Source: Zeimonas sp044507525 (GTDB lineage Bacteria > Pseudomonadota > Gammaproteobacteria > Burkholderiales > Burkholderiaceae_E). From it: a stretch of 64,000 bases of DNA. Every line of letters begins with the position of its first letter. Position 1 is the first letter of the stretch. This document shows, in pieces, positions 54,071 to 61,773 of this stretch. The position numbers were made by a program, and so were the translations under genes. The DNA is taken from NCBI GenBank assembly GCA_044507525.1, contig JBIQJM010000006.1, positions 17,700 to 81,699 on the forward strand, in the 5' to 3' direction. The notes under the pieces were generated by a model. It saw only the letters and a list, made by a program, of their open reading frames with translations. It was not told where the DNA came from and searched no databases.

Positions 54071-54363
54071 AGCACGACGCTGACCAGCGGGTGCGTGGCG
54101 AGTGCGCGGTACAGGTGTTCGAGCTGCTCGCGCGACTGCACGCGCACGACGACGGTCACGCTCAGGTACGAGCCCTTGCTCGAGACGCGCAGCTCGATCG
54201 TCGACGGATCGAACTGCGGCACGTGCTCGACGACGATGCCGGACATCGTCTGCGCGAAGTCGTCGACGCGCCGGCCCATGATCTTCAGCGGGAAGTCGAC
54301 CGGAAACTCGAGCAGGCGCTCGAGCCGGTCGAAGGCGTCGGTCAGGCTGCGGTCTTCGGTCAT
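54067..54363 (-). CDS. DUF493 / YbeD family protein
   Basis: 98 residues, ACT-like small protein (LLEFPVDFPLKIMGRRVDDF; SSKGSYLSVTVVVRVQSREQ). It lies between a D-amino-acid transaminase and lipB, its usual place in proteobacteria. A regulatory role in lipoate metabolism has been proposed for the family but is not established. Confidence 0.93.
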   Translation of the reverse strand: MTEDRSLTDAFDRLERLLEFPVDFPLKIMGRRVDDFAQTMSGIVVEHVPQFDPSTIELRVSSKGSYLSVTVVVRVQSREQLEHLYRALATHPLVSVVL

Positions 54364-54382
54364 CGCCCGATGTCTCCGCCCT

Positions 54383-55231
54383 TCAGGCAGCGGCTTTCGC
54401 GCGCTGATAGGCGGCGTGCAGCGCCGCGAACACCGGGCCCGGGCGGCCGCTGCCGACCGGGCGGCCGTCGAGCTGCGTGATGGGCAGCAGCTCCCTGGTC
54501 GCCGAGCTGAGCATCAGTTCGTCGGCCGCCTGCACTTCCTCGCGCAGGATCCGCCGGATCTCCAGCGCGATGCCCACGTCGCGGGCGAGTTCGGCGAGCA
54601 GCCCGTAGCGGATGCCCTCGAGCACCAGGTTGTCCTTCGGCGGCCCGAAGACGGTTCCGTTGCGCACGACCCAGATGTTGCTCGCCGCGCCTTCGGTGAG
54701 GAAACCGTCGCGGAACATCACGCATTCGGCGGCGCCCGCGGTGACGGCCGCCTGCCGCGCCAGTACGTTGCCGAGCAGCGAAGTCGTCTTGATGTCGCAG
54801 TGCAGCCAGCGCTCGTCGGGCAGCGTGACGGCGGCTACGCCCTGCTCGCGCTGCGCGTCCGTCGGGGCGACGAGTTCGCTCGTCATCGCGAATACCGTCG
54901 GCACCACGTCGGCCGGTGGAAAGGCGTGGTCGCGCCGGGCGACGCCGCGCGTGACCTGCAGGTAGACGAACTGGTCGGGCCACGCGTGGCGCGCGACGAG
55001 ATCGTCGACGATCTGCGTCCAGCGCGCCTCGTCGTGCGGATTGCGGATCGCGATCGCGGCGAGGCTTCGCTGCAGGCGTGCGAGGTGCTGCGCCCAGCGG
55101 AACTTGCGGCGCCCGTAGACCGGAACGACTTCGTAGACGCCGTCACCGAACACGAAGCCGCGATCGAGCACGGGAACCCGCGCCTCCTCGAGCGGCACCC
55201 ATTCGCCGTTCAGCCAAGCGGTCTGCGTCAT
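54383..55231 (-). CDS. D-amino acid aminotransferase (class IV PLP)
   Basis: 282 residues, fold-type IV transaminase. Seen: NGEWVPLEEARVPVLDRGFVFGDGVYEVV, the PLP Lys in CDIKTTSLLGNVL, and FLTEGAASNIWVV. It is expected to interconvert D-alanine and D-glutamate with their oxo acids. It sits between dacA and ybeD, the usual Burkholderiales order, linking it to cell-wall D-amino acids. Confidence 0.92.
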   Translation of the reverse strand: MTQTAWLNGEWVPLEEARVPVLDRGFVFGDGVYEVVPVYGRRKFRWAQHLARLQRSLAAIAIRNPHDEARWTQIVDDLVARHAWPDQFVYLQVTRGVARRDHAFPPADVVPTVFAMTSELVAPTDAQREQGVAAVTLPDERWLHCDIKTTSLLGNVLARQAAVTAGAAECVMFRDGFLTEGAASNIWVVRNGTVFGPPKDNLVLEGIRYGLLAELARDVGIALEIRRILREEVQAADELMLSSATRELLPITQLDGRPVGSGRPGPVFAALHAAYQRAKAAA

Positions 55232-55278
55232 CCGGATCGGGTCGTGATGGGACTGGGGCAAGTATGCGCCAGAACGCC

Positions 55279-56439
55279 TCAGCGAGAGATCAGCAGCAAG
55301 AGCGAGTCCCAGGCGCGGCCGAACCAGCCGGCCGGCTCGACGCTCGACAGCGCCAGCAGCGGCCGTTCGGTGACGAGCTGCTCGCCGATGCGCACGCGCA
55401 GCGTGCCGATCTGCTGGTTCTCCGCGATGGGCGCGACGAGCGGCTGGATGCGCTCGATCTCGGCCTTGACCTGGTCGGCCTGGCCGCGCGGAACCGAGAC
55501 GAGCACGTCGCGGTCGAAGCCGCCGTCGACGGTGTCGTCGCGTCCCTTCCACACCTCGTAGCTGCCGGCGGGCTTGTCCTTCGCCTGGATGCGCACGACC
55601 TCGAAGTTCTGGTAGCCCCAGTTCAGCAGCTTCTGCGATTCGATCGCGCGCGCCGATTCCGAGGCCGCGCCGAGGACGACGCTGATCAGGCGTCGCGTGC
55701 CCCCGATGCCGGGCAGCTCGCGTTTCGCCGTCGCGATCAGGCAGTAGCCGGCGGCTTCGGTGTGCCCGGTCTTCATGCCGTCGACGCTCGGGTCGATCGC
55801 CAGCAGCCGGTTGCGGTTCGGCTGGCGGATGTTGTTGTACGTGTACTCGCGCTTGGAGTACATCGGGAACTGGTCGGGGAAGTCGTCGATCATCCGCTGC
55901 GCGAGCGTCGCCAGGTCGCGCGCCGTCGTGTAGTGCTGCGGATCGGGCAGCCCGGTGGCGTTGCGGAAGCTCGTGTTGCGCATCCCCATGCGCTGCGCCG
56001 CGCGGTTCATCTGCTCGGCGAAGGTCTCCTCGGTGCCGGCGAGCGCCTCGGCGAGAACGATCGAGGCATCGTTGCCCGACTGCACGATCACCCCGTTGAG
56101 GAGCTCCTCCACGGTGGCCGGCCGGGCCGGCTCGACGAACATGCGCGAACCGATCGCCTTGTACGCCGCCTGCGACACCGCCGGCCGCTGCTCGAGCGTG
56201 ATGCGCTTCTCGCGCAGCGCGTCGAAGGCCAGGTACACCGTCATGATCTTCGTCAGCGACGCCGGCTCGATCTTCGTGTCGGGCTCCTGCGCCGCGAGCA
56301 CCTGGCCGGTGGTCGCGTCGAGGAGCAGCCACGACCGGGCGGCGATCGACGGCGGCGAGACCTGGGCGACGGCGGGTTGCAGGAAGGCGAGGAAGAGGAA
56401 CGACAGGAGTGCGAACAGGCGTGCGGGCATCGGGTACAT
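55279..56439 (-). CDS. dacA: D-alanyl-D-alanine carboxypeptidase (DacA/PBP5 type)
   Basis: 386 residues, serine peptidase trimming the terminal D-Ala of peptidoglycan pentapeptides. Signal peptide 1 to about 25 (FLQPAVAQ). Active-site triad motifs: SLTK (nucleophile Ser), SGN in VIVQSGNDASI, and KTG in VDGMKTGHTEAAG. A C-terminal PBP5 domain and an amphipathic tail (WFGRAWDSLLLLISR) anchor it to the inner membrane. ATG 56439 is used; ATG 56430, three codons later, is equally possible. Confidence 0.95.
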   Translation of the reverse strand: MYPMPARLFALLSFLFLAFLQPAVAQVSPPSIAARSWLLLDATTGQVLAAQEPDTKIEPASLTKIMTVYLAFDALREKRITLEQRPAVSQAAYKAIGSRMFVEPARPATVEELLNGVIVQSGNDASIVLAEALAGTEETFAEQMNRAAQRMGMRNTSFRNATGLPDPQHYTTARDLATLAQRMIDDFPDQFPMYSKREYTYNNIRQPNRNRLLAIDPSVDGMKTGHTEAAGYCLIATAKRELPGIGGTRRLISVVLGAASESARAIESQKLLNWGYQNFEVVRIQAKDKPAGSYEVWKGRDDTVDGGFDRDVLVSVPRGQADQVKAEIERIQPLVAPIAENQQIGTLRVRIGEQLVTERPLLALSSVEPAGWFGRAWDSLLLLISR

Positions 56440-56538
56440 CCGGGTGAAGCAATGGCGATGCGCTTCGCACCGCCGCGGCGTCGGCGTGGCGGCGCGCCGC
56501 AGCGGCGCCGCAGGAGAGGACGACGACGAAAGCCGGGA

Positions 56539-56544
56539 ATTATA
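56539..56544 (-). promoter_or_regulatory. -10 box (TATAAT, - strand) of dacA
   Basis: A consensus TATAAT read on the - strand, 99 nt before the dacA ATG and overlapping neither flanking gene. The -35 is weak. Confidence 0.55.
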
Positions 56545-56549
56545 GGGCG

Positions 56550-57053
56550 CTACAGTCCATGGGCGAACACCGGCCGCGCGCGGGCGAGCACGCGCTGCAT
56601 GGCGCCTTCGCCGGCGCGCGACTGCACGACGTCGATCGCCTCGCGCAGCACGCGGCGCAGCACCTCGAGGCTGACGCTGTCGGCGACGCGGGCGTCCCAG
56701 ACGCGGCCGGCATTGCCGAGCTCGGCGACGAAGACGTTGCGCAACGCTTCCTTGGCTTCCAGCAGCAGGGCCTGCTCGGCGCGCTCGCGCGCGCGGCGCC
56801 GCAGTTCGGCCGGCTCGTCGACGAGCGCGACGACTTCGATGAGCCGGTGGCGTTCCAGCGCGGCGAGCACCGGCCCGAGATCCCCGGCGCGCGCGAAGCG
56901 CGACAGGTCGGCCACGGTGCGGCGCGCGTCGATCAGCGCGAGGATGCGGCGGGCGGCGTGATCGAGCTCGAGCGCGCGCGCCGCGAGTTCGTCGTTGCCG
57001 GCGGGCGTTCGCCCGTAGATCCGCCGCGCGTCGGGTCCCTTCGTTCGCTTCAC
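56550..57053 (-). CDS. Conserved-looking hypothetical protein with winged-helix-like segment
   Basis: 167 residues; I do not recognise the family. The middle (about 30-75: RRILALIDARRTVADLSRFA, then LAALERHRLIEVVAL) looks like a small winged helix. The second half is a highly charged helix (AELRRRARERAEQALLLEAKEALRNVF). It starts with GTG at 57053, overlapping the stop of the hydrolase gene (GTGA), so it is the third cistron of the ferredoxin-hydrolase operon. No signal peptide and no TM helix. A DNA-binding or protein-interaction role is possible but not shown. Confidence 0.72.
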   Translation of the reverse strand: MKRTKGPDARRIYGRTPAGNDELAARALELDHAARRILALIDARRTVADLSRFARAGDLGPVLAALERHRLIEVVALVDEPAELRRRARERAEQALLLEAKEALRNVFVAELGNAGRVWDARVADSVSLEVLRRVLREAIDVVQSRAGEGAMQRVLARARPVFAHGL

Positions 57054-57721
57054 CCGGTTTCGAGGCCAGCGCGCGGCGCGAGTGCGTCGACGACGATGCG
57101 CTTGAGCAGCGTCAGCCGTCGGTGGAAGAAATGCTCGGCGCCCGGGATCACGACGACCGGCAGCCCCTGCGGCCGCGCCCAGTCGAGAACCCCCTGCAGG
57201 GGAACGACCTCGTCGAGCTCGCCGTGCACGACGAGCGTGTCGTCGGGGACGTCGCCGAGCGTGTACCGGTCGGTTGCGGCCGTGCCGACGAGCACGAGCC
57301 GCTGCGCCGGCGCTCCGTCGTCGCGCAGGCGGGCGGCGACGCGGATCTGCACGTCGGTGCCGAAGGAGAAGCCGGCGAGCACGAGCGGCAGCGCAGCGGC
57401 GTTGCGCGGCCGGCCTGCGTTCGCCTGCTCGCGCGCGTGGCGAACGACGGCGAGCAGGTCGTCGGTCTCGCCGCGGCCCTCGTCGTGTTCCCCCGCGGTC
57501 GCGCCGACGCCGCGGAAGTTCGGCCGCCACACCACGTATCCGAGCGCAAGCAGCGCACGCGCGAGCGTCTGCGCCACCTTGTTGTCGCGCGTGCCGCCGT
57601 ACAGCGGGTGCGGGTGTGCGACGACGCCGATGCCGCGCGGCGTGCCGGCCGGTCGATCGAGCGCGACGTCGATCGCGCCGGCCGGTCCGTCGATCAGCAG
57701 CTGCTGCGTCCCGGCATTCAT
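57050..57721 (-). CDS. Alpha/beta hydrolase (dienelactone-hydrolase-like)
   Basis: 223 residues. N-terminal strand region then VVAHPHPLYGGTRDNKVAQT, the nucleophile elbow with Ser in AGFSFGTDV, an acid in VHGELDEVVPL, and His in GAEHFFHRRL. This is a small cytoplasmic serine hydrolase of the type often annotated as dienelactone hydrolase-like; the substrate is unknown. Start overlaps the ferredoxin stop (ATGA), and its own stop overlaps the downstream gene. Confidence 0.9.
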   Translation of the reverse strand: MNAGTQQLLIDGPAGAIDVALDRPAGTPRGIGVVAHPHPLYGGTRDNKVAQTLARALLALGYVVWRPNFRGVGATAGEHDEGRGETDDLLAVVRHAREQANAGRPRNAAALPLVLAGFSFGTDVQIRVAARLRDDGAPAQRLVLVGTAATDRYTLGDVPDDTLVVHGELDEVVPLQGVLDWARPQGLPVVVIPGAEHFFHRRLTLLKRIVVDALAPRAGLETG

Positions 57722-58032
57722 TCGAGCCGCAAGCGTTCGACCGGTTTCCCGTCGCGCAGATGCGATTCGACGATCTCGTCGATGTCCTCGCGGTCGACGT
57801 AGCTGTACCAGACGCCTTCCGGGTAGACGACCGCCACCGGGCCGAGCTCGCAGCGATCGAGGCAGCCCGCCTTGTTCACGCGCACCTTGCCCGGTCCGGA
57901 CAGGCCGAGCGCCTTGACGCGCTCCTTGGCATAGGCCTGCAGCGCTTCGGCGCCGTGGCGCGCGCAGCAATCGCGGTTCGGGTCGTCCCGCCGATTGAGG
58001 CAGAAGAAGATGTGGCGTTCGTAATAGGACAT
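57718..58032 (-). CDS. Thioredoxin-like (2Fe-2S) ferredoxin
   Basis: 104 residues with the four Cys spacing of thioredoxin-like [2Fe-2S] ferredoxins: FFCLNRRDD then DCC, and AGCLDRCELGP, followed by VVYPEGVWYSYV. Start 58032 (MSYYERHIFFC) is supported by a TATAAT that ends 6 nt before it, leaving no room for a ribosome site: the mRNA is probably leaderless. First gene of a three-gene operon with the hydrolase and the unknown protein. Confidence 0.93.
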   Translation of the reverse strand: MSYYERHIFFCLNRRDDPNRDCCARHGAEALQAYAKERVKALGLSGPGKVRVNKAGCLDRCELGPVAVVYPEGVWYSYVDREDIDEIVESHLRDGKPVERLRLE

Positions 58033-58038
58033 CGTCCG

Positions 58039-58044
58039 ATTATA
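58039..58044 (-). promoter_or_regulatory. -10 box (TATAAT, - strand) of the ferredoxin operon, leaderless geometry
   Basis: TATAATCG on the - strand with 6 nt between the hexamer and the ferredoxin ATG. It overlaps the last codons of the upstream VanZ-like gene. No -35 hexamer stands out. Confidence 0.65.
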
Positions 58045-59170
58045 GGCGGGCATGCAGTCGCCGCCCGCACCACGCGAGGGCGGCGAACGGCCACAGCGTC
58101 GCGATCGCGCGCAGCAGGCCGTGGAAGTTCACCCACGCGCCTGCCCACGAGGCGCGCATCGACAGGTAGTACTCGTTCGGCGGCGCCAGGTTCACGAGAA
58201 TGGTGCCGACGGCGATCGCCGCGAAGGCGCATGCGATCCGCAATCGCGGGCCGGCCGGTGCGAGCGCGTACAGCCCGATTGCGCCGGCGACGAGCCCGCC
58301 CTGCGCGGCCGAGCTCAACCAGCCGAAGGCATGCGCGGTGCCGAGCACCGTCGCGCCGGCGATCGTCTTGATCGCGCAGGCGGCGACGATCGGCAGCGCG
58401 ATCGGCCATGCGGCCGGTCGCGCACGCGGTCCCGCCGGCGGCACGAAGACCTCGCGCGCGATCGAACCGATCGCCACGACCGCGAGCGACACCGTGCACG
58501 CCTCGACGAAGGGCTCGTAGCGCACCGGAAGGATCAGCGCCGACCACCAGCCGGGCGGCGCCTCGCCGGAGGGCGCGGGCCAGGCGAACAGCAGGTCGCC
58601 GGTGGCGAACACCAGCGACTGCGGGTACCACTGCGCGATCGGCCAGGTCACGAGCAGCAGCGCGCCGAAGCTCGCGCCCGGCGCGACGGCGAGCGCGTCG
58701 TGCAGCGCACGCGGCAGTCGCTCGATGCGGCGATGCCCGGGCAGGACGGCCAGCAGCGTTCCGGCGGCGGCCCCGGCGACGTTCAGCGCGAGATCGAGGC
58801 GCGACGGCACGCGGGCGGGCAGCAGTCCCTGCATCGTCTCCAGCGCGAAGGAGGTCAGCGCGGCGAGCAGCACCGCCCACGGTGCGGCGCGGCCGACGGT
58901 GGTCCGCGCGGCGCGCGCGATCGCCACGCACGCGAGGAATCCGAAGGGCAGATAGGCGAGCACGTTCGTCGCGACGTCGAACGCGGTCCAGTAGCGCGGC
59001 CAGGGCGCCGACACGAAATCGAACACCGCCGCGCTCGGCGCGCGCCAGCCGGTCCACGGATACAGGCTCGCGTAGACGAGCGCCGCCGAGTACGCGGCGA
59101 GCCAGCCCGTGCCCGGCGAGACGCGACGCCGGGACGGTTCGACCGGGAGACGAATCGAGGAGCCCTGCAC
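58040..59170 (-). CDS. VanZ-like multi-pass membrane protein
   Basis: 376 residues with about 9-10 hydrophobic helices. The N-terminal third resembles VanZ (YSAALVYASLYPWTGW; TNVLAYLPFGFLACV; ALTSFALETMQGLLPARVPSRLDLALNVAGAAAGT). The rest is a further set of helices. The start is GTG at 59170 with no clear ribosome site; other in-frame starts close by are possible. VanZ proteins give low teicoplanin resistance in enterococci, but proteobacterial members have no known role. Divergent from birA. Confidence 0.85.
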   Translation of the reverse strand: MQGSSIRLPVEPSRRRVSPGTGWLAAYSAALVYASLYPWTGWRAPSAAVFDFVSAPWPRYWTAFDVATNVLAYLPFGFLACVAIARAARTTVGRAAPWAVLLAALTSFALETMQGLLPARVPSRLDLALNVAGAAAGTLLAVLPGHRRIERLPRALHDALAVAPGASFGALLLVTWPIAQWYPQSLVFATGDLLFAWPAPSGEAPPGWWSALILPVRYEPFVEACTVSLAVVAIGSIAREVFVPPAGPRARPAAWPIALPIVAACAIKTIAGATVLGTAHAFGWLSSAAQGGLVAGAIGLYALAPAGPRLRIACAFAAIAVGTILVNLAPPNEYYLSMRASWAGAWVNFHGLLRAIATLWPFAALAWCGRRLHARL

Positions 59171-59195
59171 GTCGCGAAGCTTACCGGTGCTCCGC

Positions 59196-59201
59196 TATGA
59201 T
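59196..59201 (+). promoter_or_regulatory. -10 box (TATGAT) of birA, leaderless geometry
   Basis: TATGATCG lies 8 nt before the birA ATG at 59210, without a Shine-Dalgarno sequence in between. Confidence 0.55.
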
Positions 59202-59209
59202 CGGCACCG

Positions 59210-60052
59210 ATGAGCGTGCTCGATGCCGACCGGATCCGCGCGGCCTGCGGCTGCGACGTGCTGGACGTGCGCACCGTCGACGAGATCCCGTCGACGAACG
59301 AGTCGCTGATGCAGCGTCCTTTCGGCGAGCTGCCCGCACCGCCGGTGCTGCTCGCGACCCTGCATCAGACGGCCGGTCGCGGGCGGCGCGGGCGCGCGTG
59401 GATCTGCGAGCCCGGCCGTTCGCTCGCGTTCTCGGTCGCCTTCGAGCGCCACGTCGGAAGCGAGCCGCCGCCCTCCGCGCTGTCGATCGTCGCCGGGACC
59501 GCCGCCGCGGCCGCGCTCGCTCCGTGGGCCAGCGACCTGCGACTCAAGTGGCCGAACGACCTGCAGCGTGCCGGCCGCAAGCTCGGCGGCATCCTCGTCG
59601 AGACGAGGCGCAGCCTGCCGTTGCACGGCGTCGATGCGCCGCTCTCGATCGAGCGCATCGTCGTCGGCATCGGCATCAACCTGGTCGCGCCGCGCGACGA
59701 ACGGCGGCTCGGCCAGCCCGCCTGCGGGCTGTTCGACGACAGCGCGATCCGCGACGACCCGGCGACGCCGATCGGTCGCGTCGCCGGTGAAGTCGTTCGC
59801 GCCGTCCACCGCTTTCTCGCCGAGGGTCTCGCGCCCTTCCTGAGTGCCTGGCAGCGTTTCGACGCGCTGCAGGGCGAGCCCGTGGTCGTGCTCGAGGGCG
59901 ACCGGGTCGTCGCCTCCGGGCGCGCGCTCGGCATCGACGCCGACGGCGCACTGCGCCTGCTCGGCGAGCGCGGCGTCGAGGTCGTTCGCGGCGGCGAGAT
60001 CCGCGTCCGTCGCAGCTCCGGGCATGCGACCGCGGGAACCGCGCACCGATGA
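59210..60052 (+). CDS. birA: Biotin--[acetyl-CoA-carboxylase] ligase (BirA catalytic form)
   Basis: 280 residues. Catalytic motif TAGRGRRGRAW binds biotinyl-AMP; LRLKWPNDLQRAGRKLGGILVE and VVGIGINLVAP complete the active site, and a C-terminal SH3-like domain follows. There is no N-terminal helix-turn-helix, so this is a non-repressor form. Apparently leaderless. Overlaps the following SPOR-like gene by ATGA. The coaX gene often found after birA in Burkholderiales is absent. Confidence 0.94.
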   Translation: MSVLDADRIRAACGCDVLDVRTVDEIPSTNESLMQRPFGELPAPPVLLATLHQTAGRGRRGRAWICEPGRSLAFSVAFERHVGSEPPPSALSIVAGTAAAAALAPWASDLRLKWPNDLQRAGRKLGGILVETRRSLPLHGVDAPLSIERIVVGIGINLVAPRDERRLGQPACGLFDDSAIRDDPATPIGRVAGEVVRAVHRFLAEGLAPFLSAWQRFDALQGEPVVVLEGDRVVASGRALGIDADGALRLLGERGVEVVRGGEIRVRRSSGHATAGTAHR

Positions 60053-61038
60053 GGCGACTGCTGCTCGTCCTCGTCCTGGCGAACGTGCTGCTGTTCGGAT
60101 GGAGTCGAGGCTGGTTCGAGGACGCGGCTTCGTCGTCCATCGGCACCGAGGAGAACGCGCACCGCCTGCGTCCCGTCCCCCTGTCGCGCCTCGAGCCCCC
60201 GGAGCCGTCGCCCGAGGCGACGTCGACGGCACCGGCGCGCGCATCGCCGCGTCCACCGCCCGAGATGCAGGCGCCTGCGCTGCCGGGCACGCCGACGCAA
60301 TCGCCGTCGCCGGCGCCGCCTTCGCAACAGCAATCGCCGGCGCTACCGCAACAGCAATCGCCCCCTCAACAGCCGTCGCAATCGCCGTCGCAGTCGCCCT
60401 CGCAATCGCCCTCGCAATCGCCGTTGCCACCGCAGCCGCCCGTCGAAGGCGCAACGCCGGCGACGCCCCGGCTTGCCGTGCCGCCCTCGGGCGACACTTC
60501 GCCTGCGCCAGCGTCGGAGGAACGGGCGCTTTCGCCGGATGCGCCGTCCGGGCAGGCCTCCGATCCCCTCGCCCTGCCGCCGCCGATCGCTTCCGTCGCG
60601 TGTCGTGCCTTCGCGCCGATCGACGAGGAGCGCGCGCAGGGGCTGCGCGCCGCGCTGGAGCAGTCGGGCGCGCGCGTCGATGCGCAGCGCATCGAGCAGG
60701 GCTCGAGCTATCTCGTCTACCTGCCGCCGGCGGCAAGCGTCGCCGAGGCGCAGCAGAACCTGCTCGACGCGCGCCGCGCCGGCCGCGACGACGCCTTCGT
60801 CATCCAGGACGGGTCGCTGCGAATGGCGATCTCGCTCGGCCTGTTCCGCTTCGAGAGCGCGGCGCTCGTGATGGTCGAGCAGCTCGCCCGCGCCGGCGAG
60901 ACGCGCGCGCGGGTCGTGCCGCGCCCGCCGATCCAGGTGCGCATCGCGCTGCAGGCGCGCTGGCCGCAGCCGGACGACGCGGCGCTCGCGACGATGCTCG
61001 GCGCGCAATTCGACGCGCCGGTGCGCGACTGCCCCTGA
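60049..61038 (+). CDS. SPOR-like membrane-anchored protein with QSPS repeat linker
   Basis: 329 residues: an N-terminal TM helix or uncleaved signal (residues 4-18, LLLVLVLANVLLFGW), a long Pro/Ser/Gln-rich linker (about 45-175) and a C-terminal globular part with a divergent SPOR-like fold (about 185-260: CRAFAPIDEERAQGLRAALEQSG; SSYLVYLPPAAS; SLRMAISLGLFR). It is translationally coupled to birA. The linker should let the C-terminal domain reach the peptidoglycan. Function unknown. Confidence 0.85.
   Translation: MRRLLLVLVLANVLLFGWSRGWFEDAASSSIGTEENAHRLRPVPLSRLEPPEPSPEATSTAPARASPRPPPEMQAPALPGTPTQSPSPAPPSQQQSPALPQQQSPPQQPSQSPSQSPSQSPSQSPLPPQPPVEGATPATPRLAVPPSGDTSPAPASEERALSPDAPSGQASDPLALPPPIASVACRAFAPIDEERAQGLRAALEQSGARVDAQRIEQGSSYLVYLPPAASVAEAQQNLLDARRAGRDDAFVIQDGSLRMAISLGLFRFESAALVMVEQLARAGETRARVVPRPPIQVRIALQARWPQPDDAALATMLGAQFDAPVRDCP
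60379..60426 (+). repeat. Four tandem 12-bp repeats encoding QSPS
   Basis: Four head-to-tail 12-bp units of the type CAATCGCCSTCG (60379-60390, 60391-60402, 60403-60414, 60415-60426) encode a run of Gln-Ser-Pro-Ser in the linker of the SPOR-like protein. Looser CAACAGCAATCGCC copies lie just upstream. Confidence 0.85.
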
Positions 61039-61052
61039 TCGACCTGCCGGCG

Positions 61053-61079
61053 GCCGGCGGCGAGTGCACGCCCGCCGGC
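61053..61079. terminator. GC-rich stem-loop between convergent genes
   Basis: GCCGGCGG (61053-61060) and CCGCCGGC (61072-61079) form a perfect 8-bp stem with an 11-nt loop in the 46-nt gap between the SPOR-like gene and the convergent rfaE2-type gene. No T-run; the position suggests a shared transcript end. Confidence 0.45.
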
Positions 61080-61084
61080 GCGGT

Positions 61085-61615
61085 TCAGACCGGTTCCTCG
61101 CGCGGAGATGCGCCTTCGCGTTCCGGGTCGCTTTCGCGGATGCGAACGAGCAGGTCGCTCGTCGAACGCTGGAAGCGGAAGGGGATCGAATGCACCGCGC
61201 CGCCGTATGCGCGCACCTCGCGCGCGCCGACGATCTCGTCGAGCGGCCAGTCGCCGCCCTTGACGAGGACGTCAGGGCGGATCGCGACGATCAGCTCGAG
61301 CGGCGTGTCGGCCTCGAACCAGGTGACGAGCGTCGTCGATTCGAGCGCCGCGACGACCGCGAGCCGATCGGCGAGCGGATTGATCGGGCGATCGCTGCCC
61401 TTGCCGAGTCGCTTGACCGAGCCGTCGCTGTTCAGTGCGACGACCAGCGAGGCGCCGAGCGCCCGCGCCTCGGCGAGGCAGGTGACGTGGCCCCGGTGCA
61501 GCACGTCGAACACGCCGTTCGTGAACACGATCGGCCGCGGCAGGTTCGCCGCTTCGCGTGCGGCGTGCGAGGGATCGCAGATCTTGTGTTCGAAGCCGAC
61601 CAGTGCATTGCCCAC
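61085..61615 (-). CDS. rfaE2: D-glycero-beta-D-manno-heptose 1-phosphate adenylyltransferase (RfaE2/HldE C-domain)
   Basis: 176 residues from a GTG at 61615. Nucleotidyltransferase motifs: FTNGVFDVLHRGHVTCLAEAR (HxGH-type), VALNSDGSVKRLGKGSDRPINP, and LVKGGDW. It activates heptose-1-phosphate to ADP-heptose for LPS inner core. Only the adenylyltransferase half is present; the kinase half (RfaE1) must be a separate gene. The GTG has GAGGCGG about 9 nt upstream and a -10 box 31 nt upstream; an ATG at 61703 would place that promoter inside the gene, so the short form is preferred. Confidence 0.9.
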   Translation of the reverse strand: MGNALVGFEHKICDPSHAAREAANLPRPIVFTNGVFDVLHRGHVTCLAEARALGASLVVALNSDGSVKRLGKGSDRPINPLADRLAVVAALESTTLVTWFEADTPLELIVAIRPDVLVKGGDWPLDEIVGAREVRAYGGAVHSIPFRFQRSTSDLLVRIRESDPEREGASPREEPV

Positions 61616-61646
61616 GTCGTCGTCCGCCTCGTACCCGATGCGATCG

Positions 61647-61652
61647 ATTGTA
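61647..61652 (-). promoter_or_regulatory. -10 box (TACAAT, - strand) of the rfaE2-type gene
   Basis: TACAATCG on the - strand, 31 nt before the GTG start. No good -35. It supports the shorter gene model. Confidence 0.5.
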
Positions 61653-61773
61653 GCAACGGCCTGCGCGCAGGAACCGAAGGGCGCGCGCCGCTCGTCGGAC
61701 ATTCGCCGGGCGCCGGACGGTCGAGTGCCGCCCGGCCGGTGAAGGGTCGCGCCGGGACGCCGATGCCGCCGGG

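Noticed and set aside
60379..60426. CRISPR-like or satellite repeat
   Set aside because: The 12-bp contiguous units are in-frame codons of a Pro/Ser/Gln linker.
61616..61703. An N-terminal extension of the RfaE2-type protein from ATG 61703
   Set aside because: The extra residues do not look like the family, and the likely promoter TACAATCG would lie inside the gene.
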